A stretch of DNA of 64,000 nucleotides from G965204755 sp965243415 (GCA_965243415.1 OZ251549.1:3534001-3598000); one strand, 5' to 3'. Positions 7,842 to 16,163 are shown, counted from the stretch's first letter. Notes: generated by a model not told the origin, from the sequence alone. Numbers and translations are program-made.

Positions 7842-8830
7842 GCGCACGGTGGGGCCTCCCCCACGGCCGAAGCCGATGGAACCCCACATGGCACTCACTC
7901 TTCCGAGGAAGAGGGCTACGGCTGGGAGAATTACACCGTGTCGCGTGCGCCGTGCGCGAGTGTAGCACGATGGCCGCCGGGCACCCCGGCGCGAACCGCG
8001 GGGCCCCGCGCCTCCGCTCCCGTGCCGGGCACCCCTCCGCGCTTCCCGCCCGCACCGCAAAACGCTTCCGCGCCCCCGGAACCGACCCCGATGGCTGACC
8101 GACCCGAGCGCCCCCGGCTCCCATTCCCGGGACCCGCGCCGAAGGAAGCCCTCGAGTACTTCCGCTTCCGCGGCCTGAGAGTCGGCTTCGACTACCGCGA
8201 TGTCTGGCAGGAGGAGCACGCCCTCGCCTTCACCGTCGCCAAGGCGATGGAGATCGACCTGCTCAAGGAGATCCGCGCCGCGCTCGACCGGGCCCTCGCC
8301 GAAGGTCGGACGCTCCGGCAGTTCCAGGAGGACCTCACGCCGATCCTCCGGAGGCGCGGCTGGTGGGGGAAGAGGACGGTGGAGGATCCGAAGACCGGGG
8401 AGAGGGTGCGGGCGCAACTCGGCAGTCCGAACCGCCTCCGCACCATCTACGAGTCCAACCTCTGCGCCGCCCGCGCCGCCGGGCAGTGGGACCGGGCGCA
8501 GCGGACGAAGAACACCCGCCCCTACTTCCTCTACGAACCCGCCCTCCACGAATGCACTCCCGGCGAGAACCACTGCGACCGGCACCGGGCCTGGGCCGGA
8601 ACCATCCTGCCGGTGGACGACCCCTGGTGGGACGACCACTTCCCCCCGAACGGCTGGGGCTGCCGGTGCCGCGTCCGCCAGATCAGCCGGCGCGAAGCCG
8701 ACCGCCGGGGCGGCGTCACCGACCCCCCGCCCCGAAAGGAAGTCTCCTGGTGGAACCGGCGGGCCGGCCGGTTCGAGAGAGTGGACGAAGGACTCGACCC
8801 GGCCTGGGCCACGAATCCCGGAAAGCACCG
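7842..8830. repeat. ~1-kb direct repeat R1, copy 2
   Basis: Second copy of the 6239-7233 block, in direct orientation and at about 1.6 kb distance. Recombination between the copies would delete or exchange the toxin tail of copy 2. Confidence 0.85.
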
Positions 8831-9485
8831 AGCCCACGGCCCTCTGGGCGCCCTCGGCGGGGAACTCGATGCCGACGACGAGGACTTCGCCCGCGCCGGG
8901 GTCCTCTCCGTCGTCGAGAGCCCGATCCTCGTCCGCTTCATGGACTGCCCCCGGGGAGACCTCGCCGCCGGCGTGTCCGAGAAGGAGGTCCAGCGCTGGC
9001 TGGGGGCCGGGACCCGACTGGTGCGCCTGTCCGGGGCGATCATGGAGAAGCAGAAGGGGGCCTGGCTGCAGGAGAGGGCGGACGGCCGTCTCCTGTACCG
9101 GGGACACGCCCTCACCGTGGAGGAGTATCGGCTGCTCCCGCGCCTCATCGGGCGGCCGCAACTGGTGCTGCGCCTCATGCCCCGGCGCCGCCTCTCGAAG
9201 GAGCAACTGGCGCTGCGGCTGAACCTGGTCTCCGAGGTGGGCGGGGCCTGGTACAACGTCGTCGTCGGGCGGTTTCCGAACGACCCGGCCAGAGTCGGCG
9301 TGATCTCCTTCCACCCGATCGACGACGGGTGGGCCCATGTCGAGCGCATGATCGAAGCCGCGGAGACGGGATCGGACGGTCAGGAAGTGCTTCGCAACGC
9401 GCTTCCGGCACCGAAAGGAGATGGGACTGCGCCTGGTAGTCCCGCGGGGCCGCCCGGTGGGCTCCAGAACTCCACCGCTCGGTAG
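8091..9485 (+). CDS. MuF-domain polymorphic toxin-like protein, array copy 3
   Basis: 464 residues from the ATG at 8091. Residues 1-246 are nearly identical to copy 2, including the MuF signature PWWDDHFPPNGWGCRCRV. The tail contains VQRWLGAGTRLVRLSGAIM, EEYRLLPRLIGRPQLVLRL and RVGVISFHPIDDGWAHVERM, which match the spacing of the copy 1 tail (RTWLGSSTPLVRL, AYRHLPQIMGNPAAVFV, VELISFRR). Copies 1 and 3 thus carry related PBECR-like nuclease domains and copy 2 a different one. The last ~25 codons read into the end repeat R2, so the C-terminus was probably extended by the rearrangement. Translation start overlaps a possible 42-codon leader frame (7970-8098) inside R1. Confidence 0.75.
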   Translation: MADRPERPRLPFPGPAPKEALEYFRFRGLRVGFDYRDVWQEEHALAFTVAKAMEIDLLKEIRAALDRALAEGRTLRQFQEDLTPILRRRGWWGKRTVEDPKTGERVRAQLGSPNRLRTIYESNLCAARAAGQWDRAQRTKNTRPYFLYEPALHECTPGENHCDRHRAWAGTILPVDDPWWDDHFPPNGWGCRCRVRQISRREADRRGGVTDPPPRKEVSWWNRRAGRFERVDEGLDPAWATNPGKHRAHGPLGALGGELDADDEDFARAGVLSVVESPILVRFMDCPRGDLAAGVSEKEVQRWLGAGTRLVRLSGAIMEKQKGAWLQERADGRLLYRGHALTVEEYRLLPRLIGRPQLVLRLMPRRRLSKEQLALRLNLVSEVGGAWYNVVVGRFPNDPARVGVISFHPIDDGWAHVERMIEAAETGSDGQEVLRNALPAPKGDGTAPGSPAGPPGGLQNSTAR

Positions 9486-9585
9486 TCAGCCGAGGCCCTT
9501 ATGTTGGGTTGGCCAGGCATCCCTCACGCCACTGGCGGTATGCCGAATTGACGGCGGCCCTTGAGGCGGATCCTAGCAGGAAAGG
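9415..9585. repeat. array end repeat R2, copy 2
   Basis: Matches 5998-6170 in order and spacing of its conserved blocks, with clear divergence between them. It marks the right end of the MuF array before the sulfite dehydrogenase genes. Confidence 0.6.
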
Positions 9586-9650
9586 TTGGTCGGGAGCGTT
9601 CGTCGGGGGCGGGGCGGAGCCGCCGCCGGAGGCCGCGAACCGGGCCCGCT

Positions 9651-10100
9651 CTATCGCGCCGGGGACCGGCCGGAGCCGGGGCGGGGCCAGTCGAGCGGGT
9701 TCGGCTCGTAGAGCGGGTTCGCCCAGGGCGACTCGAACCCGGCGGCGTTCCCCCCGTCCGCGCCGTCGGCGCCGCCGCCCTCCGCGCTGTCGAGCCCCTG
9801 CACCGCTTCCAGGTAGTCGAGGACCTGCTCCCGCACCTCGGGGTCGAGCGGCGGCATCCCCATCCCCAGCATCACCTCCAGGGTCTCGCCCCAGGCCTCC
9901 CGGGAGAGGCGCAGCGACACGATGTAACTGTCGTCGTGGCAGGCGAGGCAGTTCTCCCGCACCAGTTCCACCCCTTCGCCGTCCTCCAGGTTGTCCGTCG
10001 GGCCGTACTGGGCCTCCCCGGCGGCGATTCCGGCCCCCGCCGTCCCGCCGAGCAGGACGAAGAAACCGAAGAGCGACGACCGGACCGAGTTCCGCCGCAC
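9651..10100 (-). CDS. sorB: monohaem cytochrome c subunit of sulfite dehydrogenase (SorB-like)
   Basis: 149 residues from a GTG at 10100. Residues 7-28 are an export signal. CLACH at 51-55 is the haem c site; GMGMPPLD near residue 80 supplies a candidate methionine ligand. The C-terminal third is low-complexity and ends in a basic tail, so the domain is small. The gene lies 3 bp downstream of the molybdopterin gene on the same strand, so the two are almost certainly co-transcribed and work together. In SorAB enzymes SorB accepts electrons from the molybdenum centre of SorA and passes them to a periplasmic cytochrome c. Assignment to SorB rests on this pairing, since sequence alone only shows a class I cytochrome c. 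Confidence 0.75.
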   Translation of the reverse strand: MRRNSVRSSLFGFFVLLGGTAGAGIAAGEAQYGPTDNLEDGEGVELVRENCLACHDDSYIVSLRLSREAWGETLEVMLGMGMPPLDPEVREQVLDYLEAVQGLDSAEGGGADGADGGNAAGFESPWANPLYEPNPLDWPRPGSGRSPAR

Positions 10101-10103
10101 CGC

Positions 10104-11336
10104 TCAGATCACCGTTACCGCGATCCGGTGCATGGCGTTGTTCAGGTAGCCGCGCGGGTTCCAGCCGGGCACGACCATGGGCTGCTGCCGCCCCCGGTCG
10201 TCGGTGGCCCGCGCCCAGAGTTCGTAGTGGCCGGGGATGTCGAAGGAGACCGAAGCCTCGAACCGCTGCCAGGCGAAGGGGTTCTCCGGCTCTTCGAGGC
10301 GGCATTCCTGCCAGACCGCGCCGAAATCGGAACTCACATGCATCGCCGCCACCGCGCCCTCCCCGGCCCAGGCCCAGCCGCGGACGGAGAGCGGCCCGGC
10401 CACCGAGTGGCGCACCCCGGTGGCCGGGCGGGTGAAGAGGGACTTCACCGGCATGGCGCCGATGATCTCCATGTCCGCCTCCGGCACCTCGGCGCCGGGC
10501 GCCACCGGATGGCGCGGCACCCGGTAGGAGTAGCCGGTCATCTTGGCCCCGTCGTGCACCCGGTCCCGCACCCAGAGGCGCCGGAGCCACTTCCCGCTGG
10601 CGGAGGCCGGGAACCCGGGCGCGACCAGCCGCAGGGGGAACCCGTGGTGCGGCGGAAGCGGCTCCCCGTTCATCTCCCAGGCCAGCAGCGTCGAGTCGTC
10701 GAGCGCCTTCGAGAGCGGCACGCCCCGGGAGATCGGGACCTCTTCGGGGTTCCCGCTCAGGTGCGGGTCCTCGCCGTACCAGGCGACATAGACCGCGGTG
10801 TCCCGGAGCCCGGCGGCGGCCAGCACTTCGGCCAGCCGGACGCCGAGATAGCGGGCGCAGCCGACGGCGCCGAGGCTCCACTGGTTGCCGGAGGCTCCGG
10901 GGCGGAAGCCGGCGCGTCCGTTCCCGGCGCACTCGAGCGTGAGCGCCCGGGTCACCTGCGGGAAGGCGGAGATCAGGTCGTCGAAGGAGAGTTCCAGCGG
11001 GGACTCCACCTCGCCGTCCACGGTGAGCGTCCAGCCCTCCAGGCTGCCGGAGAGCGCCCGCTCCGGCAGGTCGCCGTTGTTGCGGACGAAGTGCTTGTCG
11101 TTCGGGGTGTAGCGCGGGTCGAGGTCGGTGACCGGGGTCTCGGCGTTCACCGGGCGTTCGCTGAGGATCCGGAGGCCGATCTTCCCTTCGACCACGCCCC
11201 CCGGGGCCGCCGCCGACGCCTGCCGGCCGGAAGCCGCGGCCGCGCGGGAGGCGGTTCCGAGCGCCGCGGCCGCGCCGACCGCAGGCGGCAGGCCTTCGAG
11301 GAAACGCCGTCTCGAAAGGCGGGGCCGCGGCGGCAT
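10104..11336 (-). CDS. sorA: molybdopterin sulfite oxidase/dehydrogenase catalytic subunit (SorA/SoxC-like)
   Basis: 410 residues. The N-terminus SRRRFLEGL followed by an alanine-rich stretch is a twin-arginine signal, fitting periplasmic export of a folded molybdoenzyme. VTRALTLECAGNGRAGF near residue 135 holds the cysteine that ligates molybdenum in the sulfite oxidase family. GFPLRLVAPGFPA and the C-terminal immunoglobulin-like domain (AGEGAVAAMHVSSDFGAVW) complete the usual two-domain layout (oxidoreductase molybdopterin-binding, then Mo-co dimerisation). Expected reaction: sulfite plus water to sulfate with two electrons to cytochrome c. A TAGGAT box lies 8 nt before the ATG, so the mRNA would be nearly leaderless. 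The gene is divergent from the DinB gene. Confidence 0.85.
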   Translation of the reverse strand: MPPRPRLSRRRFLEGLPPAVGAAAALGTASRAAAASGRQASAAAPGGVVEGKIGLRILSERPVNAETPVTDLDPRYTPNDKHFVRNNGDLPERALSGSLEGWTLTVDGEVESPLELSFDDLISAFPQVTRALTLECAGNGRAGFRPGASGNQWSLGAVGCARYLGVRLAEVLAAAGLRDTAVYVAWYGEDPHLSGNPEEVPISRGVPLSKALDDSTLLAWEMNGEPLPPHHGFPLRLVAPGFPASASGKWLRRLWVRDRVHDGAKMTGYSYRVPRHPVAPGAEVPEADMEIIGAMPVKSLFTRPATGVRHSVAGPLSVRGWAWAGEGAVAAMHVSSDFGAVWQECRLEEPENPFAWQRFEASVSFDIPGHYELWARATDDRGRQQPMVVPGWNPRGYLNNAMHRIAVTVI

Positions 11337-11344
11337 GGCGCGGA

Positions 11345-11416
11345 ATCCTACCGGAGAGGAGGGCCGCGAACGCTCCCCGCCGGGGGCCCGGGAGGACTCC
11401 GGATACGCCGTAGAAT
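11345..11416. promoter_or_regulatory. divergent promoter region between sorA and the DinB gene
   Basis: Minus strand: TAGGAT (11350-11345), 8 nt before the sorA ATG. Plus strand: TAGAAT (11411-11416) followed by TCCGCC. The same TAGAATTCCGCC string occurs at 61675-61686, where it is followed directly by a GTG start. Confidence 0.55.
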
Positions 11417-11425
11417 TCCGCCGTT

Positions 11426-12001
11426 CTGTCCTCCCCCGCTTCCCGGCCGCCCGCCCCCGAACCCGCCGGGGGAGGCGCGTTCCTCGCCGACGCCCGCTTC
11501 GAGTTCGGGCGGCTGCGGCGCCTCGCGGAAGCGGCGGTGGCGCAGGTCCCGGACGAAGCCGCCCTCCATCGCCGGTTCCCGCCCGAAGGCAACTCCGTCG
11601 CCATCCTGATGCGCCACCTCGCCGGGAACCTGCGTTCGCGCTGGACCGACTTCCTCACCACCGACGGGGAGAAGCCGGACCGGAACCGGGAGGGGGAGTT
11701 CGACCGCCGGCCCGACCTCGACCGGAAGGCGCTCCGGACCGAGTGGGACGCCGCCTTCGCGTTGGCGGAGGCCGAGCTGGGCGCGCTCCGGCCCGGGGAC
11801 CTCGAACGCGGAGTGACGATCCGCGGCGAGCCGTTCACCTCGCGCCAGGCGATCCTCCGGCAGCTCACCCACCTCGCCTACCACGCCGGACAGATCGTGC
11901 TGCTCGCCCGGGTGGCGGCGGCGGCCGGCGGGACCGGGTGGCGATCGCTCTCCATCCCCCGGGGTTCGCCTCCGGGAGAGGCGCCCCGCTACCGCCGGTG
12001 A
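11426..12001 (+). CDS. DinB-family protein
   Basis: About 191 residues. The body FLADARFEFGRLRRLAEAAV, FPPEGNSVAILMRHLAGNL, SRWTDFLTTDGEK and QLTHLAYHAGQIVLLARV is a DinB/YfiT-type four-helix bundle; the histidines in MRHLAGN and HLAYHAGQ are the expected metal ligands. These proteins are often thiol-dependent transferases; the partner thiol here is unknown. The start is a problem: the first bundle helix lies upstream of the nearest canonical start (GTG at 11537), and between it and an in-frame TAG at 11411 no ATG, GTG or TTG exists. The only candidate is CTG at 11426, 9 nt after a TAGAAT box. The gene overlaps rlpA by GTGA. Confidence 0.7.
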   Translation: MSSPASRPPAPEPAGGGAFLADARFEFGRLRRLAEAAVAQVPDEAALHRRFPPEGNSVAILMRHLAGNLRSRWTDFLTTDGEKPDRNREGEFDRRPDLDRKALRTEWDAAFALAEAELGALRPGDLERGVTIRGEPFTSRQAILRQLTHLAYHAGQIVLLARVAAAAGGTGWRSLSIPRGSPPGEAPRYRR

Positions 12002-12687
12002 GCCGCCCCCCCGAGTCCCGGACCCGGCAGCGGGCCCGCGGTCGTTCCCGGGTTCGTTCCCGCCGGCCGTTCCGGATCGCCGCCGTGGCCGCGGCGCTCG
12101 CGCTCGCCGGCTGCGCCGGGACCCGGCGCGCCCCGGCGTCGGCCCCGGGCGCCGCCCGGGTGGGAGCGGTCGAATCCGGTGAGGCCTCCTGGTACGGCAT
12201 CGAGGAGCGCGGGAACCCCACGGCCAACGGGGAGCCGATGGATCCCGGCGCGATGACCGCGGCGCACCGCACCCTGCCCTTCGGCACCGTCGTCGAGGTC
12301 ACCGACCGGCAGACCGGGCAGAGCGTCCGGGTCCGCATCAACGACCGGGGGCCGTTCCGCGCCGGGCGCATCATCGATCTCTCCCACGAAGCGGCGCGCC
12401 GCCTGGGGATCGTGGCCCGGGGGGTGGCGCCGGTGACGGTCACCGTGGTCGAACGCGCGCCGGAGTCGGTCTTCTCGGTGCAGGTCGGCGCCTACCGGGC
12501 GGAGAGCGGCGCCGCCGCCCTGGCCGAGCGGCTGCGCGCCGCCGGCTTCCCGGCGCGGGTGTCGGCGAAGGCCGCCGGGGTGCACCGGGTGCGGGTGGGG
12601 CGCTACGGCTCCCGCGCCGAGGCGGACCGCATCCGCCGCGAACTGCGGTCGCTGGGCCACGAGGCGCTGGTCGTCCAACTGCGCTGA
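11998..12687 (+). CDS. rlpA: RlpA-like septal lipoprotein with SPOR domain
   Basis: 229 residues from a GTG whose GTGA overlaps the DinB stop, which decides the start. An arginine-rich n-region precedes a lipobox (LALAGC, Cys39), so the protein should be outer-membrane anchored. GEASWYG to IIDLSHEAARRLGI (about 60-140) is the double-psi beta-barrel of RlpA, including TAAHRTLPFG and RINDRGPF. FSVQVGAYRAESGAAALAER to the end (about 160-229) is a SPOR domain that binds denuded septal peptidoglycan. In characterised relatives RlpA is a lytic transglycosylase acting on denuded glycans at division. The catalytic aspartate region of the DPBB fold (NDRGPF) is present. Confidence 0.9.
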   Translation: MSRPPESRTRQRARGRSRVRSRRPFRIAAVAAALALAGCAGTRRAPASAPGAARVGAVESGEASWYGIEERGNPTANGEPMDPGAMTAAHRTLPFGTVVEVTDRQTGQSVRVRINDRGPFRAGRIIDLSHEAARRLGIVARGVAPVTVTVVERAPESVFSVQVGAYRAESGAAALAERLRAAGFPARVSAKAAGVHRVRVGRYGSRAEADRIRRELRSLGHEALVVQLR

Positions 12688-12728
12688 GCCGCGCGGCGGC
12701 GCCCGGTCCCCTCCCCCGCAGCGAGTCG

Positions 12729-13895
12729 GTGCGCGCTCCGGAGTCCCGCCCCCGGGAGGAGCCGGGAGACCGCTCGGCGCGCGCGGCCTTCGCCCCGGGG
12801 ACCCCGGCGGGGTTCGTCTGGAACCCCCGGGCCGGCGGAACCGGGAAACCGAAGCCGCTGCAGCGGATCCGGGCCGCCTTCGCCCGCGCCGGCGTCGAGG
12901 TCCGGGAGACGCCGACCCGGGCGCCGGGACACGCGGAAACCCTCGCCCGGGAGCACGCCGCCGCCGGCGTCCCGGTCGTCTTCTGCTGGGGCGGCGACGG
13001 CACGCTGGCGGAGACGGCGCGGGGCCTCCTGGACACCGGGACCGCGCTGGCGCCGCTGCCCGGCGGCACTATGAATGTGCTCGCCCGGGAGATCGGCCTG
13101 CCGCGCCGCGCTCCCCGGGCGGTCGGGGTCCTGCTCGCCGGCCGCGTGATCACCATCCGACCGGGCCGGGTCCGCCCGATTCCCGCCGTTCGCCCGGTCG
13201 GCGCCGGCCGTCCGCCGGGAAACCCCGCCGGGCCCGGTGACCCGCGGCCCGGCGCCCCCGGAGCGGACCCCGACGCCGGGGCGGGGGCCGACGAGTACGC
13301 CGGGGCGGGAACGGGGCAGCCCTTCCTCTCGATGTGCAGCGCGGGACTCGACGCCGCGGTGGTGCGGCGGGTCGCCGGACGAGGCCGACCGTTCCCGGGG
13401 CGGGGCGGTCTCGCCCCCTGGATCCGGGCCGGGCTCGCGGTCTTCGCTTCCGCCCCGGTGCCGCGCCTCCGCGTGCGCCTGCATCCCGCCGAAGGGGCGT
13501 CACCGACAGCCGACGGCGGAGAGGGACCGGACGCCGCCGCCGGGGCCGCCTCCGGTGCGGTGTCCTGGGTCGGGGTCGGGAACCAGCGGCGCTACGCGCG
13601 CTACCTGAAGCCGTTCCCGGGTGCCCGCCTCGAGGATCCGCACCTGGTGGCGACCGTGGTCCGTTCGCGCACCCGCTTCGCGGTCCCGCTCGTCGCCGCG
13701 GCCTCCCTCGCCGGTCTGGCGCAGCACCTCCCCGGCGTCCGGGTCTGCCGGGTGGCCGGAGTCCGGGTCGAGCCCCCCGACGACTCGCCCGGCGAAGTTC
13801 CCGACTGGCAGGCGGACGGGGATCCGGTCGCCGCCGGCGCCGTCGAGATCGCGGTCGGGCCGGAGCGACTGCGGCTCCTCGTCCCCGGGCCGTGA
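12729..13895 (+). CDS. diacylglycerol/lipid kinase family protein
   Basis: 388 residues from a GTG at 12729. FVWNPRAGGTGKPKPLQRI opens the domain, FCWGGDGTLAETARGL near residues 84-100 is the nucleotide-binding GGDGT motif, and LPGGTMNVLAREIGLPRRA follows as in YegS/DgkB-type kinases. FLSMCSAGLDAAVVRRV and a C-terminal WQADGDPV-like beta-domain complete the fold. Members phosphorylate diacylglycerol, sphingoid bases or other lipids at the membrane; the substrate cannot be told. An insertion rich in Gly, Ala, Pro and Asp (about residues 145-195) interrupts the fold and is not typical. It follows rlpA by 41 bp on the same strand. Confidence 0.85.
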   Translation: MRAPESRPREEPGDRSARAAFAPGTPAGFVWNPRAGGTGKPKPLQRIRAAFARAGVEVRETPTRAPGHAETLAREHAAAGVPVVFCWGGDGTLAETARGLLDTGTALAPLPGGTMNVLAREIGLPRRAPRAVGVLLAGRVITIRPGRVRPIPAVRPVGAGRPPGNPAGPGDPRPGAPGADPDAGAGADEYAGAGTGQPFLSMCSAGLDAAVVRRVAGRGRPFPGRGGLAPWIRAGLAVFASAPVPRLRVRLHPAEGASPTADGGEGPDAAAGAASGAVSWVGVGNQRRYARYLKPFPGARLEDPHLVATVVRSRTRFAVPLVAAASLAGLAQHLPGVRVCRVAGVRVEPPDDSPGEVPDWQADGDPVAAGAVEIAVGPERLRLLVPGP

Positions 13896-14259
13896 TCCCC
13901 CTCCGGTGACCCGACCGCAGCCCCTCGGACCGGCGGCCGGAGAAGCGCCGCTACGCCGGCGGGCCCGAATCGGCGTCGTCCCCGATCGCGGCGCCGGGAT
14001 CGGGCGCGCCTCCCCCGGCGGGTACCGCTCCGCGAGGGCCGACCGCCGCGCTCCGCCGCCGGAGGAACGACTCTCCGCCGGGAGGGCGACGCGCCCGCGG
14101 GGGATCGGACCCGCCGCCGGGCGACGGTCGGCGCCGAGCCGCGGACGCTTCCGCCCGGCGCCCCGCTTCGCCGAGACCCGGGTCACGCCCCCGCGACGGG
14201 ACGCCCCGCCGCGAACCGCCGCCGAACCGGTACGGAGTCGGTCGCAGCCGCCGGCGCGC
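13896..14259. other. 364 bp without a recognisable gene
   Basis: Very GC-rich spacer between two convergent genes (lipid kinase on plus, membrane protein on minus). All frames give arginine/proline-rich low-complexity translations. No strong hairpin with a T-run, RNA gene or repeat was recognised. Confidence 0.5.
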
Positions 14260-14883
14260 TCAGGCGTCGTCCGGCCCGTCCGCCGGCCCCTCCTCCCCGG
14301 AGTCCGCCGGCGGCGGGGGCGCCATCAGCACCTCGATCTCCTCGGCGACCACGCCGAATCCCTCGGCCTCGACTTCCGCCCGCGCCATCCAGCGCAGCCG
14401 TCCCTCGAAGGAGCGCCAGGAGAACGGCGCGTCCTCCGGCACTTCGAGGACCGTGCGCTCCTCGACCCCGCCCCCGTCCTCGAGGACGACCGCCCCCGCG
14501 AGTTCCCGCTCCTCGGAGAACAGGCGCCGCGTTTCGCCGCCGGCGCGACGGCTCTCCGCCGAGAGCGCGATCCGCACGCCGAGGACCCGAACCGGCCGCC
14601 GGGCCACGATCCGCACCGCGCAGCGCACGACGCCGCCCGGCGCCGCCGCCTCGCTGAGTCCGAAGTCACAGACCCCGAAGGGATGCCGTGCCAGGAACCA
14701 CCAAGCTGACCCCACCGACCGCAGCACCAGCAGGCCGGCCGCGCCGAGACCCAGCGACCAGGGGAGCGACCAGCCGTAGAAGCGGGCCAGGTGGAGGACG
14801 AACAGGCCGCCGAGCACCGCTCCGCCGGCAGACAGGAGCGCCCGCCGCTTCTGCCGGGCGATGAGGGAAGTCCAGACGAGCAC
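14260..14883 (-). CDS. small membrane protein of unknown function
   Basis: About 207 residues from a GTG at 14883 (the frame is open upstream). Two hydrophobic helices (LLSAGGAVLGGLFVLHLA and LGLGAAGLLVLRSVGSAWWF, about residues 17-57) are followed by a soluble domain of alternating strands: VRCAVRIVARRPVRVLGVRI, GAVVLEDGGGVEERTVLEV and RLRWMARAEVEAEGF. The soluble part looks like a beta-sandwich of arrestin or immunoglobulin type, but I cannot name a family. The C-terminus is acidic and proline-rich. It is divergent from the PfkB kinase gene, and the two starts overlap slightly if both are used as given. Function unknown. Confidence 0.6.
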   Translation of the reverse strand: MLVWTSLIARQKRRALLSAGGAVLGGLFVLHLARFYGWSLPWSLGLGAAGLLVLRSVGSAWWFLARHPFGVCDFGLSEAAAPGGVVRCAVRIVARRPVRVLGVRIALSAESRRAGGETRRLFSEERELAGAVVLEDGGGVEERTVLEVPEDAPFSWRSFEGRLRWMARAEVEAEGFGVVAEEIEVLMAPPPPADSGEEGPADGPDDA

Positions 14884-15871
14884 GAGCGGGCCGAGGGGGC
14901 GTCCGGCCGGAGACGGAGGGTACGGGAAGCCGCCGGACCGGAAGCCGCCCGCCGGGACCCCGCGCGTCCTGGTGATCGGCCACCTCAGCGAAGACCGCAC
15001 CCCCGCCGGGCCGCGCCTCGGCGGCGCCGCCGCCTACGCCGGGCTCCTCTTCGACCGCTGGGGCCTTCCGACGGGGATCCTGACCGCGGCGGACGCCGGA
15101 TTCCCCTTCCTCGAGGCGCTGGCCGGGATCGCGCTGACCCGCCGGGACTCGCCGACGCGCACCGTCTTCGAGAACCGCTACCGGGCGGACGGCCGCCGGG
15201 AGCAGCGCCTCCGGAGCCGCGCCGCCCCGATCCCGGAGAGTGCCGTCCGGCGGGCGGTCGCCGCCCTGCCGCCGGGGTCGGCGGTGCTCTACGCGCCGAT
15301 CGCCGACGAACTCCCCGGCGCGGGCCCGCTGCCCCGCCCGGTCGGAGCCGGTTCGTTCGCCGCCGCGATCCCCCAGGGGATGCTCCGCCGCGCCGACCCG
15401 GAAACCGGACGGATCACCCTGACTGCCCCGGACGACCTGGCGCGCCGCCTGGCGGGAATGGACCTGGTCTGCCTCAGCGAGGAAGAGGCCCGGGTCGCCG
15501 GACTCCGGTCGGCCCCGGACGGTCGTCTCGCCCGCGGCCGCGGGACGCGCCGTCCGCTGCTCGCGATCACGAAGGGCGCGGCAGGCGCGGTCCTCTTCGG
15601 CCCTTCGTCTCCCGGGGCGGCGGCAGCCCGCCCGATGCGCATCCCGCCGGTCCGGGCGAAGGAGGTGGACCCCACCGGCGCCGGCGATGTCTTCGCGGCG
15701 GCCCTCCTGTCCGGCCTCCGCCGCGGCGCAACGCCCCGCAAAGCCGCCCGCCTCGCCGCCGCCGCGGCCGCGCTGACGGTGGAGGCGCCGGGCGTCGCCG
15801 GGATCCCCTCCCGCGCCGAAGCGGCAGCCCGGCGGCTCGGCGGCTCGGGAGCGACCTCGCGCCCGGACTGA
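14861..15871 (+). CDS. PfkB-family carbohydrate/nucleoside kinase
   Basis: 336 residues from the ATG at 14861; a start closer to VLVIGHLSEDRTP (about 14960) is equally possible because the first ~33 residues are low-complexity. LGGAAAYAGLLFDRWGLPTG is the N-terminal substrate-side motif, ENRYRADGRREQRL follows, and AKEVDPTGAGDVFAAALLSG near the C-terminus is the ATP/anion-hole signature with the catalytic aspartate (GAGD). DLVCLSEEEARVAGL matches the central PfkB region. The sugar or nucleoside substrate is not evident. The final ~110 bp recur as an orphan copy at 16052-16163. Confidence 0.8.
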   Translation: MREVQTSTSGPRGRPAGDGGYGKPPDRKPPAGTPRVLVIGHLSEDRTPAGPRLGGAAAYAGLLFDRWGLPTGILTAADAGFPFLEALAGIALTRRDSPTRTVFENRYRADGRREQRLRSRAAPIPESAVRRAVAALPPGSAVLYAPIADELPGAGPLPRPVGAGSFAAAIPQGMLRRADPETGRITLTAPDDLARRLAGMDLVCLSEEEARVAGLRSAPDGRLARGRGTRRPLLAITKGAAGAVLFGPSSPGAAAARPMRIPPVRAKEVDPTGAGDVFAAALLSGLRRGATPRKAARLAAAAAALTVEAPGVAGIPSRAEAAARRLGGSGATSRPD

Positions 15872-16163
15872 GCCGCGCCCCCTCCTTCTCCATCCGCCCC
15901 CCGACCCGGAGGAAGCGGCGCGACGCACCCCGACGTCGTCCCGGCGTTTCCGACGGAGACGACAGCCCCTGCCGGCGCCGGCGAAGCCTCCCCGCAGCGC
16001 TGCCGGTTCGGCGTCCACCGCCGACGGAACACCTCTGCCGAAGAACCGCGTCGCCGCGGCCGCGCTGACGGTGGAGGCGCCGGGTGTCGCCGGGATCCCG
16101 GCCCGCGCCGAAACGGAAGCCCGGCGGCTCAGCGAACCGGGAGCGAGATCGCGTCCGGGCTGA
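15760..16163. repeat. duplicated 3' end of the PfkB gene (15760-15871 and 16052-16163)
   Basis: 112 bp including the stop codon recur 292 bp downstream. The copy keeps the frame (AAAALTVEAPGVAGIPAR) and ends with TGA. Its last ~35 bp match the neighbouring 155-bp repeat better than the PfkB gene, so it looks like a chimera of two gene tails. The 180 bp in between hold nothing recognised. Confidence 0.8.

Noticed and set aside
5997..8090. Immunity genes between the MuF toxin-like genes
   Set aside because: The gaps after copies 1 and 2 contain only repeat sequence and no small gene with coding character. Immunity may be absent, unlinked or unneeded.
4485..9600. A prophage around the MuF genes
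   Set aside because: No terminase, portal, capsid, tail, integrase or lysis gene, and the flanking genes are ordinary host genes.
13896..14259. A small gene in the spacer between the lipid kinase and the membrane protein
   Set aside because: Open frames exist on both strands but give only Arg/Pro/Gly-rich sequence, with no start signal or motif.
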